In this document: in pieces, positions 41,814 through 52,741 of the stretch
Position numbering within the stretch: the first letter of the stretch is position 1
Layout of the letters: each line of letters starts with the position of its first letter
Assembly: GCF_039596395.1 (NCBI RefSeq)
Contig: NZ_JBCNJT010000003.1
Location: forward strand, 248,001 to 312,000
DNA length: 64,000 bases
Origin: Fluviicola sp.
GTDB lineage: Bacteria; Bacteroidota; Bacteroidia; Flavobacteriales_D; Crocinitomicaceae
Direction of reading: 5' to 3'
Translations under genes and position numbers: made by a program
The notes under the pieces: generated by a model
What the model was told of the DNA's origin: nothing
Seen by the model: the letters and a program-made list of their open reading frames with translations, nothing else
The model's database searches: none

Positions 41814-44009
41814 ATGCGCAGAAATTTACTACTTGGGGCGTTTGCTTTCACGGGAATTCTTTCTACGGGAAAGGCTTTTGCTCAGGAAACGCACTTTAGT
41901 TGCGGAATCGATAAACAGCGTCAAAAATTAATCGCTGAAAATCCGCAAATCAAAGCAGATTACGAAAAACTGCTGCACCGTTACACCGAAAACCGGCTCG
42001 TAAACGGAAAATCGGAAACCGTCCGTATCATTCCGATCGTATTTCACGTCATTCACGAATACGGAGAAGAAAACATTTCAGATCAACAGGTCCAGGACGC
42101 TGTCCGTATCCTGAATGAAGACTTCGGGAAACGCAACCAGGATACAATCGGAGTTGTATCGCCTTTTGATACGATTATCGGGAATACACACCTGGAATTC
42201 CGTTTGGCTACTTTGGATCCATGGGGGAACTGTACCAACGGAATTGAGCACGTTTACAATCATCAAACAGTTGCGGCAGACAGCTATTCCAAGCTGAATC
42301 AATGGGATCGCGACAAGTACTTGAACATCTGGGTAATCGGAACGATGGATGATCCGGATGTAGCCGGTTTTGCTCATTATCCGACCGATGTTACCGGAAC
42401 AGGATTCTGGCGTGATGGTGTCGTGATGGTGCACCGTTCTACGGGAAGTATCGGAACGAGTATTCCTTACCGTTCACGAGCATTGACTCATGAAGTGGGA
42501 CATTACCTCGGATTGTCGCACACCTGGGGAAATAACAACGACCCGGGATCCACGTCCAATTGCGGAATGGATGACGGTATCGGGGATACGCCTAACTGTA
42601 TCGGTTTGGATCACTGCGATCTGAGCGCGAATACCTGTACGGAACCGACAACACCGGGAAATTACTGGCCTTTCGATGTGATCGATAACATTCAGAATTA
42701 CATGGAATATGCTTATTGTTCCGCGATGTTCACCAAGGGCCAGTCCAACTTTATGAACAATGTTCTGGATCAGACAACAAGTGGCAGAAACAACCTGTAT
42801 ACGGCAGAAAACCTTGTGCATACGGGAACGAGCACTTTGACGCCGGTAACTTGTATTCCGGTGGCAGATTTTTATGTGGATGTAAACGGTTCTTCAGGGA
42901 ATTTGTTGCAAAATGCAAATGCAATGACCGCTTGTGCAAACGATCCGATCCTGTTCAAAGATGCTTCCTGGAAAGCCGGGGTTACTTCCTGGTCCTGGAG
43001 CTTCCCGGGCGGAAGTCCTGCAACTTCGACCACACAAAATCCCACGGTTACTTATGCCGCTCCGGGATGGTACAATGTCACTCTAACAGTTGGCAATTCC
43101 GTAGGATCAGACACCAAAACAATCAATAACATGATTTACATCCAGGGCGATTGGGCAGAATACACAGGTCCGCGCATGGAAGATTTCAATCAAAACGCGA
43201 ATTTCTGGATTACGCATAACCCTGAAGGTAATTACGCCGCGTTTAATCGTGTCACTTCCGGAGGAAAAGGAAATACAGCTTGCTTCAAACTGAATAATTT
43301 CAAGGACGTTGCAAATGCCCAGATGTTCACGGAGGACTGGTATTACAATGATCGTTTGGGGAATTCCAAAGATTATCTGATCTCACCGGCAATCGACCTG
43401 AGAAACACCTCCAACATCACCATTTCATTTGATTATGCTTATGGTTCAAAAGCAACTGCAACGGCAGATATCACAGAGAAACTGATTGTTTACTCTTCCA
43501 GAGACTGCGGAAAAACCTGGATCCAGCGCGATATGCTAACAGGAGCCGAGTTGCTTACCGCCGGATATGTCGGAAATACGGATTTCGTTCCTTCGAACAA
43601 CCTGCACTGGAAAACAGCAAGTTTCACTTACACGCCAAATGCTTCTGATAACAAGACGAAATTCAAATTCGAGTTCATCGCTTCCGATTTCTCATCCAAT
43701 TTCTATTTCGATAATTTCAATATCTCGGGAACATTGGGTATCGGTGATAACGAATTGCTGTCGGCGATTTCCATTGCTCCGAATCCGGTTGCAAGCGGTT
43801 CAGACCTGTCGGTTGAACTTGCCAATCCGGAAGCCGGTATGAAGTTACTGGTAATGGATTTGAAGGGGGCAATTATTTCTACAACAGAAGTTCCTGCTGC
43901 TTCAGGAGTTCAGACGGTTAATATCCCGATGAACGTGGCAAAAGGCTGTTACATTCTAAATGCTGTTCAGGGAACTGCGAAATCTACTCATCGCGTAGTA
44001 GTTTACTAA
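41814..44009 (+). CDS. T9SS-secreted M43-type metalloprotease with PKD domain
   Basis: A 731-residue secreted protease. Signal peptide ends GKAFA before Gln24. The M43/pappalysin-like domain runs about 60-330, with IPIVFHVIHEYGEENIS (about 65-80), zinc motif HEVGHYLGLSH (His226, Glu227, His230, His236) and Met-turn QNYMEYAYCSAMF. A PKD domain follows (about 375-440: SWSWSFPGGSPATS, YAAPGWYNVTLTVG), then a jelly-roll-like region (about 450-640) and a type A T9SS sorting domain from about 650 (ISIAPNPVASG). Same domain logic as the 2032-aa protein at 18080, without the Ig repeats. Stands alone with its own promoter region. Confidence 0.94.
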   Translation: MRRNLLLGAFAFTGILSTGKAFAQETHFSCGIDKQRQKLIAENPQIKADYEKLLHRYTENRLVNGKSETVRIIPIVFHVIHEYGEENISDQQVQDAVRILNEDFGKRNQDTIGVVSPFDTIIGNTHLEFRLATLDPWGNCTNGIEHVYNHQTVAADSYSKLNQWDRDKYLNIWVIGTMDDPDVAGFAHYPTDVTGTGFWRDGVVMVHRSTGSIGTSIPYRSRALTHEVGHYLGLSHTWGNNNDPGSTSNCGMDDGIGDTPNCIGLDHCDLSANTCTEPTTPGNYWPFDVIDNIQNYMEYAYCSAMFTKGQSNFMNNVLDQTTSGRNNLYTAENLVHTGTSTLTPVTCIPVADFYVDVNGSSGNLLQNANAMTACANDPILFKDASWKAGVTSWSWSFPGGSPATSTTQNPTVTYAAPGWYNVTLTVGNSVGSDTKTINNMIYIQGDWAEYTGPRMEDFNQNANFWITHNPEGNYAAFNRVTSGGKGNTACFKLNNFKDVANAQMFTEDWYYNDRLGNSKDYLISPAIDLRNTSNITISFDYAYGSKATATADITEKLIVYSSRDCGKTWIQRDMLTGAELLTAGYVGNTDFVPSNNLHWKTASFTYTPNASDNKTKFKFEFIASDFSSNFYFDNFNISGTLGIGDNELLSAISIAPNPVASGSDLSVELANPEAGMKLLVMDLKGAIISTTEVPAASGVQTVNIPMNVAKGCYILNAVQGTAKSTHRVVVY

Positions 44010-44025
44010 TTATCAAGGATGAATG

Positions 44026-44067
44026 ATCAAGAGGGGCTTAGTCAGCCACGGCGGAAAGCCCCTTGAT
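44026..44067 (+). terminator. Hairpin after the M43 protease gene
   Basis: ATCAAGAGGGGCTT pairs with AAGCCCCTTGAT (one bulged A) across a 16-nt loop. The sequence after it is T-poor, so it may be a weak terminator or a processing structure. Confidence 0.45.
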
Positions 44068-44084
44068 ATTTAAATCCTTAATAA

Positions 44085-45782
<1,698 letters not shown>

Positions 45783-45800
45783 ATAACTAATTATAATAAG

Positions 45801-45832
45801 AACGCCAATCTGTTTCAGGTTGGCGTTTTTTA
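45801..45832. terminator. Bidirectional terminator
   Basis: An 8-bp perfect stem AACGCCAA / TTGGCGTT with an 11-nt loop, followed by TTTTT. It lies between the ABC-F stop and the stop of the minus-strand regulator and partly overlaps the latter. Confidence 0.75.
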
Positions 45833-46135
45833 TATAATCCCTTTAATATTACCGAAATCAACTTCACCTTGTTTCGTAAATGTGTAACCTTGAAAACCTT
45901 CCTCGTCGCCAAGATATTTACTTTCAATAAAACCGGTTTCTTTCAAGATTTGTAAATGCTGTGATACAGCCGCTCCACTTAGACTTACTCTTTGAGAAAT
46001 ATATTTGTTTGTAACAATATGGTATTTACTGATTTCTTGAAGGATAACCACCCTTGCAGATGCGGCAATAGCACGGCCAATTCTGGCACCATTTAATTCT
46101 TGAACAGTGTACTGTAGATGTTTAGATCGTCCCAT
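45830..46135 (-). CDS. ArsR-like winged-helix transcription regulator
   Basis: A 101-residue protein from ATG 46135 (MGRSKHLQYT); 16 further codons upstream are open but look less natural. Winged-helix pattern: RVVILQEISKY, ISQRVSLSGAAVSQHLQILK (recognition helix) and ETGFIESKYLGDEEGFQGYTFT (wing). No paired Cys metal site of classic ArsR/SmtB proteins is visible, so it may sense something other than metal. Two perfect palindromes in the divergent region (46201-46218 and 46230-46245) are candidate operators, for itself or for the methyltransferase gene. Confidence 0.82.
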   Translation of the reverse strand: MGRSKHLQYTVQELNGARIGRAIAASARVVILQEISKYHIVTNKYISQRVSLSGAAVSQHLQILKETGFIESKYLGDEEGFQGYTFTKQGEVDFGNIKGII

Positions 46136-46200
46136 AAAATGTTGTTTCTTGATTAAGTTAGCGGAAAAGATGATTTGAAACAAGCGTTTAGAGCAAAAAA

Positions 46201-46245
46201 ATGATATCCGGATATCATGATATTATGTATTCGTTATATAACGAA
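46201..46245. promoter_or_regulatory. Two perfect palindromes in a divergent control region
   Basis: ATGATATCCGGATATCAT (46201-46218, 18 nt) and TTCGTTATATAACGAA (46230-46245, 16 nt) are both exact palindromes, 11 nt apart. They lie between the ArsR-like gene (minus) and the FkbM methyltransferase gene (plus). They have the form of operators for dimeric winged-helix regulators. Confidence 0.5.
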
Positions 46246-46313
46246 ATCATTATTTGTAGATTCAGACCTGGGCTCAGCTGAATAATCCAACAATAAGTGA
46301 TAACTTCGTACCA

Positions 46314-47204
46314 ATGTCTATCCCTGAAAGATCTTTTTTACTCCGTCACAAATTCATCTCTGCACTCCGCGATTGGGATGTCAAAGGAATTCGCAGGCTT
46401 TCGGTTGCTTTACCCAAACTCTTGCTGCCGGATCCGAAATCAGCTGGAAAACATGTACTGAAAACCATTCACGGAGTGAAAATGGTGATCGATCCGTCGT
46501 TGGATAAAGGGGTGGAACTTTCGCTTTTTGAGACCGGGACATACGAAAAAGGAACCATCCAGTTATTGGAAAAGTACCTGAAACCGGGATCAGCCTTTTT
46601 AGACATCGGCGCAAACATCGGATTGATGTCGGTGATAGCTTCTAAAATTGTCGGGGAAAAGGGAATAGTGTATGCCGCAGAAGCGAATCCGGGAACGGTT
46701 TCCATTTTGCAGACCAATATCGAGCTCAATAACTGCAAAAATATCCAATTGCTTCCGGTAGCACTTTCCGATGAGCAAGGAACTGCTTTGTTGTTCGAAA
46801 ACTGGGAAGTGAACCGGGGAGGGGCGTCCCTGATTTCGCAAAGTGAAGGTCAGCAGGGAGTTACAGTGAATATGGAACGCCTGGATGATCTGTTTGATGA
46901 AAATACGGCCGTGGATCTCGTGAAAATTGATGTGGAAGGGTTCGAACCGCCCGTTATTCGCGGAGGCATGAACTGGTTCCGAAAACAATTACCGGTATTT
47001 ATCATCGAAGTTTCCGAAAAAAGGGAAAAGGAAACCGGGCCGAGCCCATTGGAAATAATGGAATTGGTAAAAACCATCGGTTCATACCGTTTTTACAAGC
47101 AAAAAGGAACGAAAGAACGAAAAGGGAAATTGCTGGAGATCAAAACAGCTGAAGAACTTCCGAAGCACGATAACATTATTTGTATTCCCTTGAAAAATAA
47201 TTGA
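46314..47204 (+). CDS. FkbM family methyltransferase
   Basis: A 296-residue SAM-dependent methyltransferase. SAM-binding motif FLDIGANIGLMSVIASKIVG (about 100-119), then VYAAEANPGTVSILQTNIEL, and the late motif VDLVKIDVEGFEPPVIRGG (about 200) typical of FkbM proteins. The C-terminus has IIEVSEKREKE. In other organisms the family methylates sugars or small molecules such as polyketide intermediates. No glycan cluster is in view, so the substrate is unknown. Divergent from the ArsR-like gene. Confidence 0.88.
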   Translation: MSIPERSFLLRHKFISALRDWDVKGIRRLSVALPKLLLPDPKSAGKHVLKTIHGVKMVIDPSLDKGVELSLFETGTYEKGTIQLLEKYLKPGSAFLDIGANIGLMSVIASKIVGEKGIVYAAEANPGTVSILQTNIELNNCKNIQLLPVALSDEQGTALLFENWEVNRGGASLISQSEGQQGVTVNMERLDDLFDENTAVDLVKIDVEGFEPPVIRGGMNWFRKQLPVFIIEVSEKREKETGPSPLEIMELVKTIGSYRFYKQKGTKERKGKLLEIKTAEELPKHDNIICIPLKNN

Positions 47205-47328
47205 TTAAAAACGGGTTATTTACCGGGAAATCAATTACCTGGCCATATTTGAGTGAATCTCTGAACTAAAAAAGCTTTTTTTTCTTAAAATTTCACAATC
47301 TATTCACAATAGAATCAATTGTTTACAG

Positions 47329-47336
47329 TAGATTTG
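47329..47336 (+). promoter_or_regulatory. -7 element upstream of the type-B T9SS cargo gene
   Basis: TAGATTTG matches TAnnTTTG and is followed by CAACG. It would give a leader of about 145 nt to the ATG at 47484. The rest of the 279-nt spacer is AT-rich with no coding signal. Confidence 0.35.
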
Positions 47337-47483
47337 CAACGCTAAATTATAACGCCTTAGTTGGGCTTAAGAAAACTGTTCTACTGCGATTCTGAATGAA
47401 TTTTCATTAGTTCGGTTTCGTGCGTAAACAGATTCTGAATTACCTAAAATCCAAAACGATTTTTTGACAGTATATCTGATTGC

Positions 47484-50400
47484 ATGAAATTGAGCGTAAG
47501 AGTAAGAATCGTATTTATGGTTGTGGTGTTTGTTTGTTCTCATTCATTCGGCCAGTCTACGCTCACCAATTTCAAACGGGGATCACTCATCATCCCGATG
47601 GATAATTCCAAACAAAACCTGATCTCTTCTCAGGTTGCTTTCAATGTTAAAGCTTACGGACTGGTAAATGCACTTTTGCAAAATAATATTCCCGTCAATT
47701 GGATCATTCGCGACCTCAAAGCCAAAGATGATGTAGACTTCTCAGTAACTTCGAGCAGGGTTTATCCTTCAGCAACGGGTTCTGCCTCAGTCGATTTTAA
47801 AGCAGGTCCGTTTATCATTGACAGTTTGTGGGCGGATATCGCTGCACCTGTTATTGCCTCTTATGGAAATAATGTAGCTGTCTATAAAGCGGAAGCAGCA
47901 TTTACTGCACCTGTGCGTTACGAAATCATGTTCAAGCCGAAAATTGCGGTATTCACAAATGGGAACAGCTATGGAATTCACACCAAAGCATTGAGATTGG
48001 CCGGTTTCTCTTCTCCGGCACATTTCGATTCGATTCCGGCTCAGAATGCCAACGCAGCAAGCTGTTATACTTTTGGTTGCGAACCGCATTGGACAAACGG
48101 ACAAAACGCTATAACCAATGTGATCACTTCCTTCCTGAATTCCGGGGGGAATTTCTTCGCACAATGTACCGGGATCAGTGCCTACGAACAAATTGAACAT
48201 TACCACACCACCAATGGTATCCAGTACGAAAACAGTTCCGGAAATCAGACCAATACCAATATTTATTCGGGAACAGACAATCCTTTGATGCAATTTGAGG
48301 GAGCGCTGACAAATGCTCCGACAGGTACTATCGTTAATTACAAGAATAATAGTGGAAGTTATCAGCCACTGACGCAATTTTTGGTGAAGAAAAGCCCGAC
48401 ACCAGCCAGCGGAGTTACGGATGGCGATGTGGTCATGTCTACACGCAAAGTTGGTCCTGCAGCAACAGGAGGAAACGCAACCTACCTGGGCGGACATGAC
48501 TACCTCAAAGGAACTTTTGATTTATTGGATCTTGGGTTGCTCGGCCTCGATTATGCGCGTGCAAATGACGTAACCTGGAATAACGGACTGCGCATTTTTT
48601 ACAATGCCATTTTTATGCCCTCCACCCGTCCGACATCCTGTAATTTCGTGTTTGCAGGTGAAGCGAAGGTTAGTACTTCAGTAAATACCGCTACACCATG
48701 TCTGGATGACACATTACAGTATACCGTTTCATTTACCAATGCAGGCCCGGGAACAGCCCACAATATTTTAGTGAAGAACATACCGGCTCCGGCAGGATTA
48801 ACCTATCTTTCGCAGGTTGTGGGCCAGGGAACCTATTCCAATGCAACAAACAACTGGATAATCGGAGATCTTTCCCCGAATACAACCGTGCAATTGACCA
48901 TTCGCTATAAAGTGGTTGCCGATGGAATTTATACGTTGCAGGCATATAACCAGAATTTGATCGCAGGGAATAATTTTTCGGAAGATACCAGCACACTGGT
49001 AGTTATAACGAATCAAAGCAGCCCGGTTGTAACACCACCCGCAGCGATCAACACATTTACAAATTCAGGATGTACCGCAACAGGGGTGAATTTGGGTACG
49101 CCAACTGTAACAGATGCTTGCGGGATCAATTCGGTCACGAACAATGCGCCGGCCACTTTTCCTTTGGGAACAACAACCGTAACCTGGACCGTGGTCGACA
49201 GATCCGGAAATACAGTAACCGTAACGCAATTAGTGACCGTTACGGATAACGTGAATCCGGTAATCACTGCGCCTGCTGATATCAGCGTATTTGTGGTTTC
49301 CGGCTGTGATACCACGTTGAATTTAGGAACACCTGTAACATCAGACAATTGCGGCATTGCTTCGGTAAGCAATAATGCACCGGCTTCTTTTCCGGTAGGA
49401 ACAACAACTGTAATCTGGACAGTCACAGATAATTCCGGGCATACTGCAACTGCGACCCAAACGGTAACGGTGACAGACAATCACAATCCAGCGATTACAG
49501 CTCCGGCAACTATCAGCACGACAACGAATTCAGGATGTACTGCAACGGGAGTGAACTTGGGAGTACCGGTAACTGCTGATAACTGTACGATAAGTTCTTT
49601 GACAAACAATGCTCCGGCCTCTTTCCCATTGGGAACAACAACGGTCACCTGGACGGTAACAGACAATTCCGGTAATTCGGCAACTGCCACTCAAACTATT
49701 ACAGTAACAGACAATCAAAATCCGACAATTACTGCCCCCGCTAATATCACAACGACAACGAATTCGGGATGTGACGCAACGGGAGTGAATTTGGGAACGC
49801 CGGTAACGAATGATAATTGCGGTGTTGCTTCTGTAAATAACAACGCTCCAACAACTTTCCCTTTGGGAACAACCACCGTAACATGGACTGTGACCGATAA
49901 TTCCGGAAATACGACAACTGCGAATCAAACGGTTACGGTAACAGATAATCAAAATCCGACCATTACAGCGCCGGCCAATGTTTCAGTTTTTCCCACTACA
50001 AGTTGTGATACTTCCGGGTTGAATTTGGGAACGCCGGTAACGAATGATAATTGCGGAGTTGCTTCGGTGAGTAACAACTCTCCGGCTGTTTTCCCTTCAG
50101 GAACAACCATTGTAACATGGACAGTTACCGATAATTCGGGAAACACAGCGACTGCGAATCAAACGGTTACAGTAACAGATAATCAGGATCCGACGATTAC
50201 AGCGCCGGCCAATGTTTCGGTTTTTCCCACTACAAGCTGTGATACTTCCGGTTTGAATTTGGGAACGCCGGTAACGAATGATAATTGCGGGGTTGCTTCG
50301 GTGAGTAATAATGCTCCGGCAATTTTCCCTTTGGGAGTGACTACCGTAACGTGGACAGTGACTGATAACTCAGGTAATACGGCAACTGCTACCCAAACGG

Positions 50401-51866
50401 TTACGGTAACAGATAATCAGGATCCGACGATTACAGCGCCGGCCAATGTTTCAGTTTTCCCCACTACAAGCTGTGATACTTCGGGGGTGAATTTGGGAAC
50501 GCCGGTAACGAATGATAATTGCGGAGTTGCTTCGGTGAGTAATAACGCTCCGGCTACTTTCCCTTTGGGAACAACCACCGTGATTTGGACTGTGACCGAC
50601 AATTCCGGAAATACAACAACAGCAAATCAAACGGTTATTGTAACAGATAATCAAAATCCGACCCTTACAGCACCGGCCAATATTTCAGTTTTCCCGACAA
50701 TAAGTTGTGATACTTCCGGGGTGAATTTGGGCATGCCCACTACAGCTGATAATTGTGGAGTTGCTTCGGTAAGCAATAACGCTCCGGCTATATTTCATTC
50801 TGGAACTACCACTGTGATCTGGACTGTAACAGATAACTCAGGAAATACGTCAACAGCCACTCAAATAGTAACGGTAGCAGATAATCAGAACCCCACGATT
50901 ATAGCGCCGGCAACTATTACCACAACGACCAATTCGGGATGCGCGGCAACAGGAGTGAATTTGGGAACACCGGTTACTTCGGATAATTGTACCGTTGTTT
51001 CTTTGACGAATGATGCCCCTGCTTCGTTTCCGGTTGGGAATACAACGATTACCTGGACTGTCACGGATAACTCTGGAAATACGGCTTCCGCAACACAATT
51101 GGTAACCGTAACCGATTCGGAAGCTCCTGTGATCTCGAATTGTAATGATACGGTCAAATCGTGTGAATCATTGGTGAATTTCCAGGTTCCTTCGGCGATT
51201 GATAATTGTACGCTTGCAGGATTCAGTCAAACGGACGGAACAGGTTTGACCAGCGGAAGCCCTTTTCCCGATGGATTTACCAACCTGCAATACCAGGCCA
51301 TAGATGTTGCAGGAAACCAGGCTGTTTGTACCAAAGTGATTTACAAAATCCAGATTCCGGCGCTTCCGGATGCAGGTAAAGACCAAATTGTTTATGTCAA
51401 TCAGACAACGTTGAATGCCACCCCTCCGGCAACAGGAACGGGGCAATGGAGCGTGTTGGAAGGATCGGCCTTTTTCATCAGTGAAACAGACCCGCAATCG
51501 GTAGTAAGCGGATTGCAAAAAGGAAATACTTTGCTTACCTGGTCTGTTTCCAATGAAGGTTGTTTTGGCGGAACGGATACCATGCAAATTACCTTTGTGG
51601 ACCTCAATATTCCGAATGCATTTTCACCGGACGGTGATCAGATGAACGATTTTTTTGAAATCAAAGGAATTGAAAGTTACAGCCCGGCTCATGTAATCAT
51701 CAGCAACCGCTGGGGAGAAGTGGTGTATGAAAACATGAACTATCAGAACGAATGGAGCGGGCAAACGAAAAACGGACAGGAACTGACAAATGATACGTAT
51801 TACTATCAGTTAGTGCTGGCGGATAAAAGTGAATTCAGTGGATTTGTAATTGTGAAACGAAAATGA
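47484..51866 (+). CDS. Type-B T9SS cargo with HYR repeats and gliding-motility C-terminal domain
   Basis: A 1460-residue secreted protein. Signal peptide ends HSFG before Gln24. Residues about 25-385 form an N-terminal region with IAVFTNGNSYGIHTKALRLA and GGNFFAQCTGISAYEQ, loosely like a class I glutamine-amidotransferase-type fold; this reading is speculative. Then a DUF11-like domain (about 395-505: YTVSFTNAGPGTAHNI), nine HYR-type repeats of mostly 78 residues (about 515-1210, each with TWTVTDNSGN and VTDNQ-type motifs), and a gliding-motility-associated C-terminal domain from about 1374 (IPNAFSPDGDQMNDFFEI, NRWGEVVYEN), the type B T9SS signal. The SprF-like gene follows with a 4-nt overlap, as usual for type B cargo. 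Likely surface adhesin. Confidence 0.94.
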   Translation: MKLSVRVRIVFMVVVFVCSHSFGQSTLTNFKRGSLIIPMDNSKQNLISSQVAFNVKAYGLVNALLQNNIPVNWIIRDLKAKDDVDFSVTSSRVYPSATGSASVDFKAGPFIIDSLWADIAAPVIASYGNNVAVYKAEAAFTAPVRYEIMFKPKIAVFTNGNSYGIHTKALRLAGFSSPAHFDSIPAQNANAASCYTFGCEPHWTNGQNAITNVITSFLNSGGNFFAQCTGISAYEQIEHYHTTNGIQYENSSGNQTNTNIYSGTDNPLMQFEGALTNAPTGTIVNYKNNSGSYQPLTQFLVKKSPTPASGVTDGDVVMSTRKVGPAATGGNATYLGGHDYLKGTFDLLDLGLLGLDYARANDVTWNNGLRIFYNAIFMPSTRPTSCNFVFAGEAKVSTSVNTATPCLDDTLQYTVSFTNAGPGTAHNILVKNIPAPAGLTYLSQVVGQGTYSNATNNWIIGDLSPNTTVQLTIRYKVVADGIYTLQAYNQNLIAGNNFSEDTSTLVVITNQSSPVVTPPAAINTFTNSGCTATGVNLGTPTVTDACGINSVTNNAPATFPLGTTTVTWTVVDRSGNTVTVTQLVTVTDNVNPVITAPADISVFVVSGCDTTLNLGTPVTSDNCGIASVSNNAPASFPVGTTTVIWTVTDNSGHTATATQTVTVTDNHNPAITAPATISTTTNSGCTATGVNLGVPVTADNCTISSLTNNAPASFPLGTTTVTWTVTDNSGNSATATQTITVTDNQNPTITAPANITTTTNSGCDATGVNLGTPVTNDNCGVASVNNNAPTTFPLGTTTVTWTVTDNSGNTTTANQTVTVTDNQNPTITAPANVSVFPTTSCDTSGLNLGTPVTNDNCGVASVSNNSPAVFPSGTTIVTWTVTDNSGNTATANQTVTVTDNQDPTITAPANVSVFPTTSCDTSGLNLGTPVTNDNCGVASVSNNAPAIFPLGVTTVTWTVTDNSGNTATATQTVTVTDNQDPTITAPANVSVFPTTSCDTSGVNLGTPVTNDNCGVASVSNNAPATFPLGTTTVIWTVTDNSGNTTTANQTVIVTDNQNPTLTAPANISVFPTISCDTSGVNLGMPTTADNCGVASVSNNAPAIFHSGTTTVIWTVTDNSGNTSTATQIVTVADNQNPTIIAPATITTTTNSGCAATGVNLGTPVTSDNCTVVSLTNDAPASFPVGNTTITWTVTDNSGNTASATQLVTVTDSEAPVISNCNDTVKSCESLVNFQVPSAIDNCTLAGFSQTDGTGLTSGSPFPDGFTNLQYQAIDVAGNQAVCTKVIYKIQIPALPDAGKDQIVYVNQTTLNATPPATGTGQWSVLEGSAFFISETDPQSVVSGLQKGNTLLTWSVSNEGCFGGTDTMQITFVDLNIPNAFSPDGDQMNDFFEIKGIESYSPAHVIISNRWGEVVYENMNYQNEWSGQTKNGQELTNDTYYYQLVLADKSEFSGFVIVKRK
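49036..51120 (+). repeat. Nine tandem HYR coding repeats (234-nt period)
   Basis: The conserved Pro codon of the ITAPAN segment is found at 49272, 49503, 49737, 49971, 50205, 50439 and 50907. The steps are 231 and then 234 nt (468 for two units). Units around 49971-50670 are nearly identical in DNA sequence, pointing to recent duplication or gene conversion. Confidence 0.9.
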
Positions 51867-52741
51867 AGCTGATCGGGATAATAGGCATATTTATTTGTGG
51901 GAATTTATTGGGCCAACACAACGATTTTCAAAGTTTGTACATGTACGATGCTTTAACGATCAACCCGGCTTATGCAGGAAATAAAGAAGCGCTGACTTTA
52001 AATGCAAACTACCGCGATCAGTGGAAAGGAATCAAAGGAGCTCCGAAAACCTTTTCATTCAGTGGGCATTTAGTGACAAGGTCAAAAAAAATGGGGTTAG
52101 GTTTAACCCTGATCAACGATCAATACGGCATTCAGAATAATTTGCGATTCAACCTCATTTACGCATACCGGATCAAAATCGGGAACAGCATTTTGTCTTT
52201 TGGGGTAGGAGCAGGCCTCCGCAATGAGTCCGTGGATTACAATGCCTTGAACCTGGTGCAGCAAGACGATATTGCATTTTTGAACCAGTCGCGCAGAAGT
52301 ATTTTGCCGGATGTGAACCTGGGAACCATGCTGAAATGCAAATCGCTATTGGTCGGGATAAGTGCGCCGAATATCGTTCGTATTAAAGAGAAACATATAC
52401 TCCAGGCTTTCAACGGGTATGCAGGATATGTATTCGACATCGGTAAACAGTTCAAGTTGAAACCAACCTGCCTGGTGAAATACCTGGTGCATTCTCCGGT
52501 GAGTTATGAAGGAAACCTGACGCTTTATTACAAACAATTGTTTTCCCTTGGTTTTGGGGCAAAGAGCAGTAAAACGGGAAACGTGTATGCGCAGCTCCAT
52601 TTGAACAAACAGTTTGGAATAGCCTATTTATACGAACGGAATTTGGGCCCGCAAGGCCAGCTTTGGCGAAACACGCACGAAGTCATGATTAATTACACAT
52701 TTGATTACAAGACCAATGTTCAGAGTCCGCGTTATTTGTAG
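51863..52741 (+). CDS. PorP/SprF family type IX secretion-associated outer-membrane protein
   Basis: A 292-residue protein. Signal peptide ends NLLG before Gln. PorP/SprF signature: YMYDALTINPAYAGNKEAL near the N-terminus, YRDQWKGIKGAPKTFSFSGH, LGLTLINDQYG, and repeated amphipathic strands, giving a predicted outer-membrane beta-barrel. SprF-like proteins are known to be needed for secretion of type B T9SS cargo encoded next to them. The ATG overlaps the cargo stop by 4 nt, so the two are coupled, and its own 3' end overlaps the next gene. Confidence 0.93.
   Translation: MKLIGIIGIFICGNLLGQHNDFQSLYMYDALTINPAYAGNKEALTLNANYRDQWKGIKGAPKTFSFSGHLVTRSKKMGLGLTLINDQYGIQNNLRFNLIYAYRIKIGNSILSFGVGAGLRNESVDYNALNLVQQDDIAFLNQSRRSILPDVNLGTMLKCKSLLVGISAPNIVRIKEKHILQAFNGYAGYVFDIGKQFKLKPTCLVKYLVHSPVSYEGNLTLYYKQLFSLGFGAKSSKTGNVYAQLHLNKQFGIAYLYERNLGPQGQLWRNTHEVMINYTFDYKTNVQSPRYL

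Noticed and set aside
49036-51120. Direct-repeat mobile element
   Set aside because: The 234-nt units are HYR protein domains within one open frame; no transposase or terminal inverted repeat.
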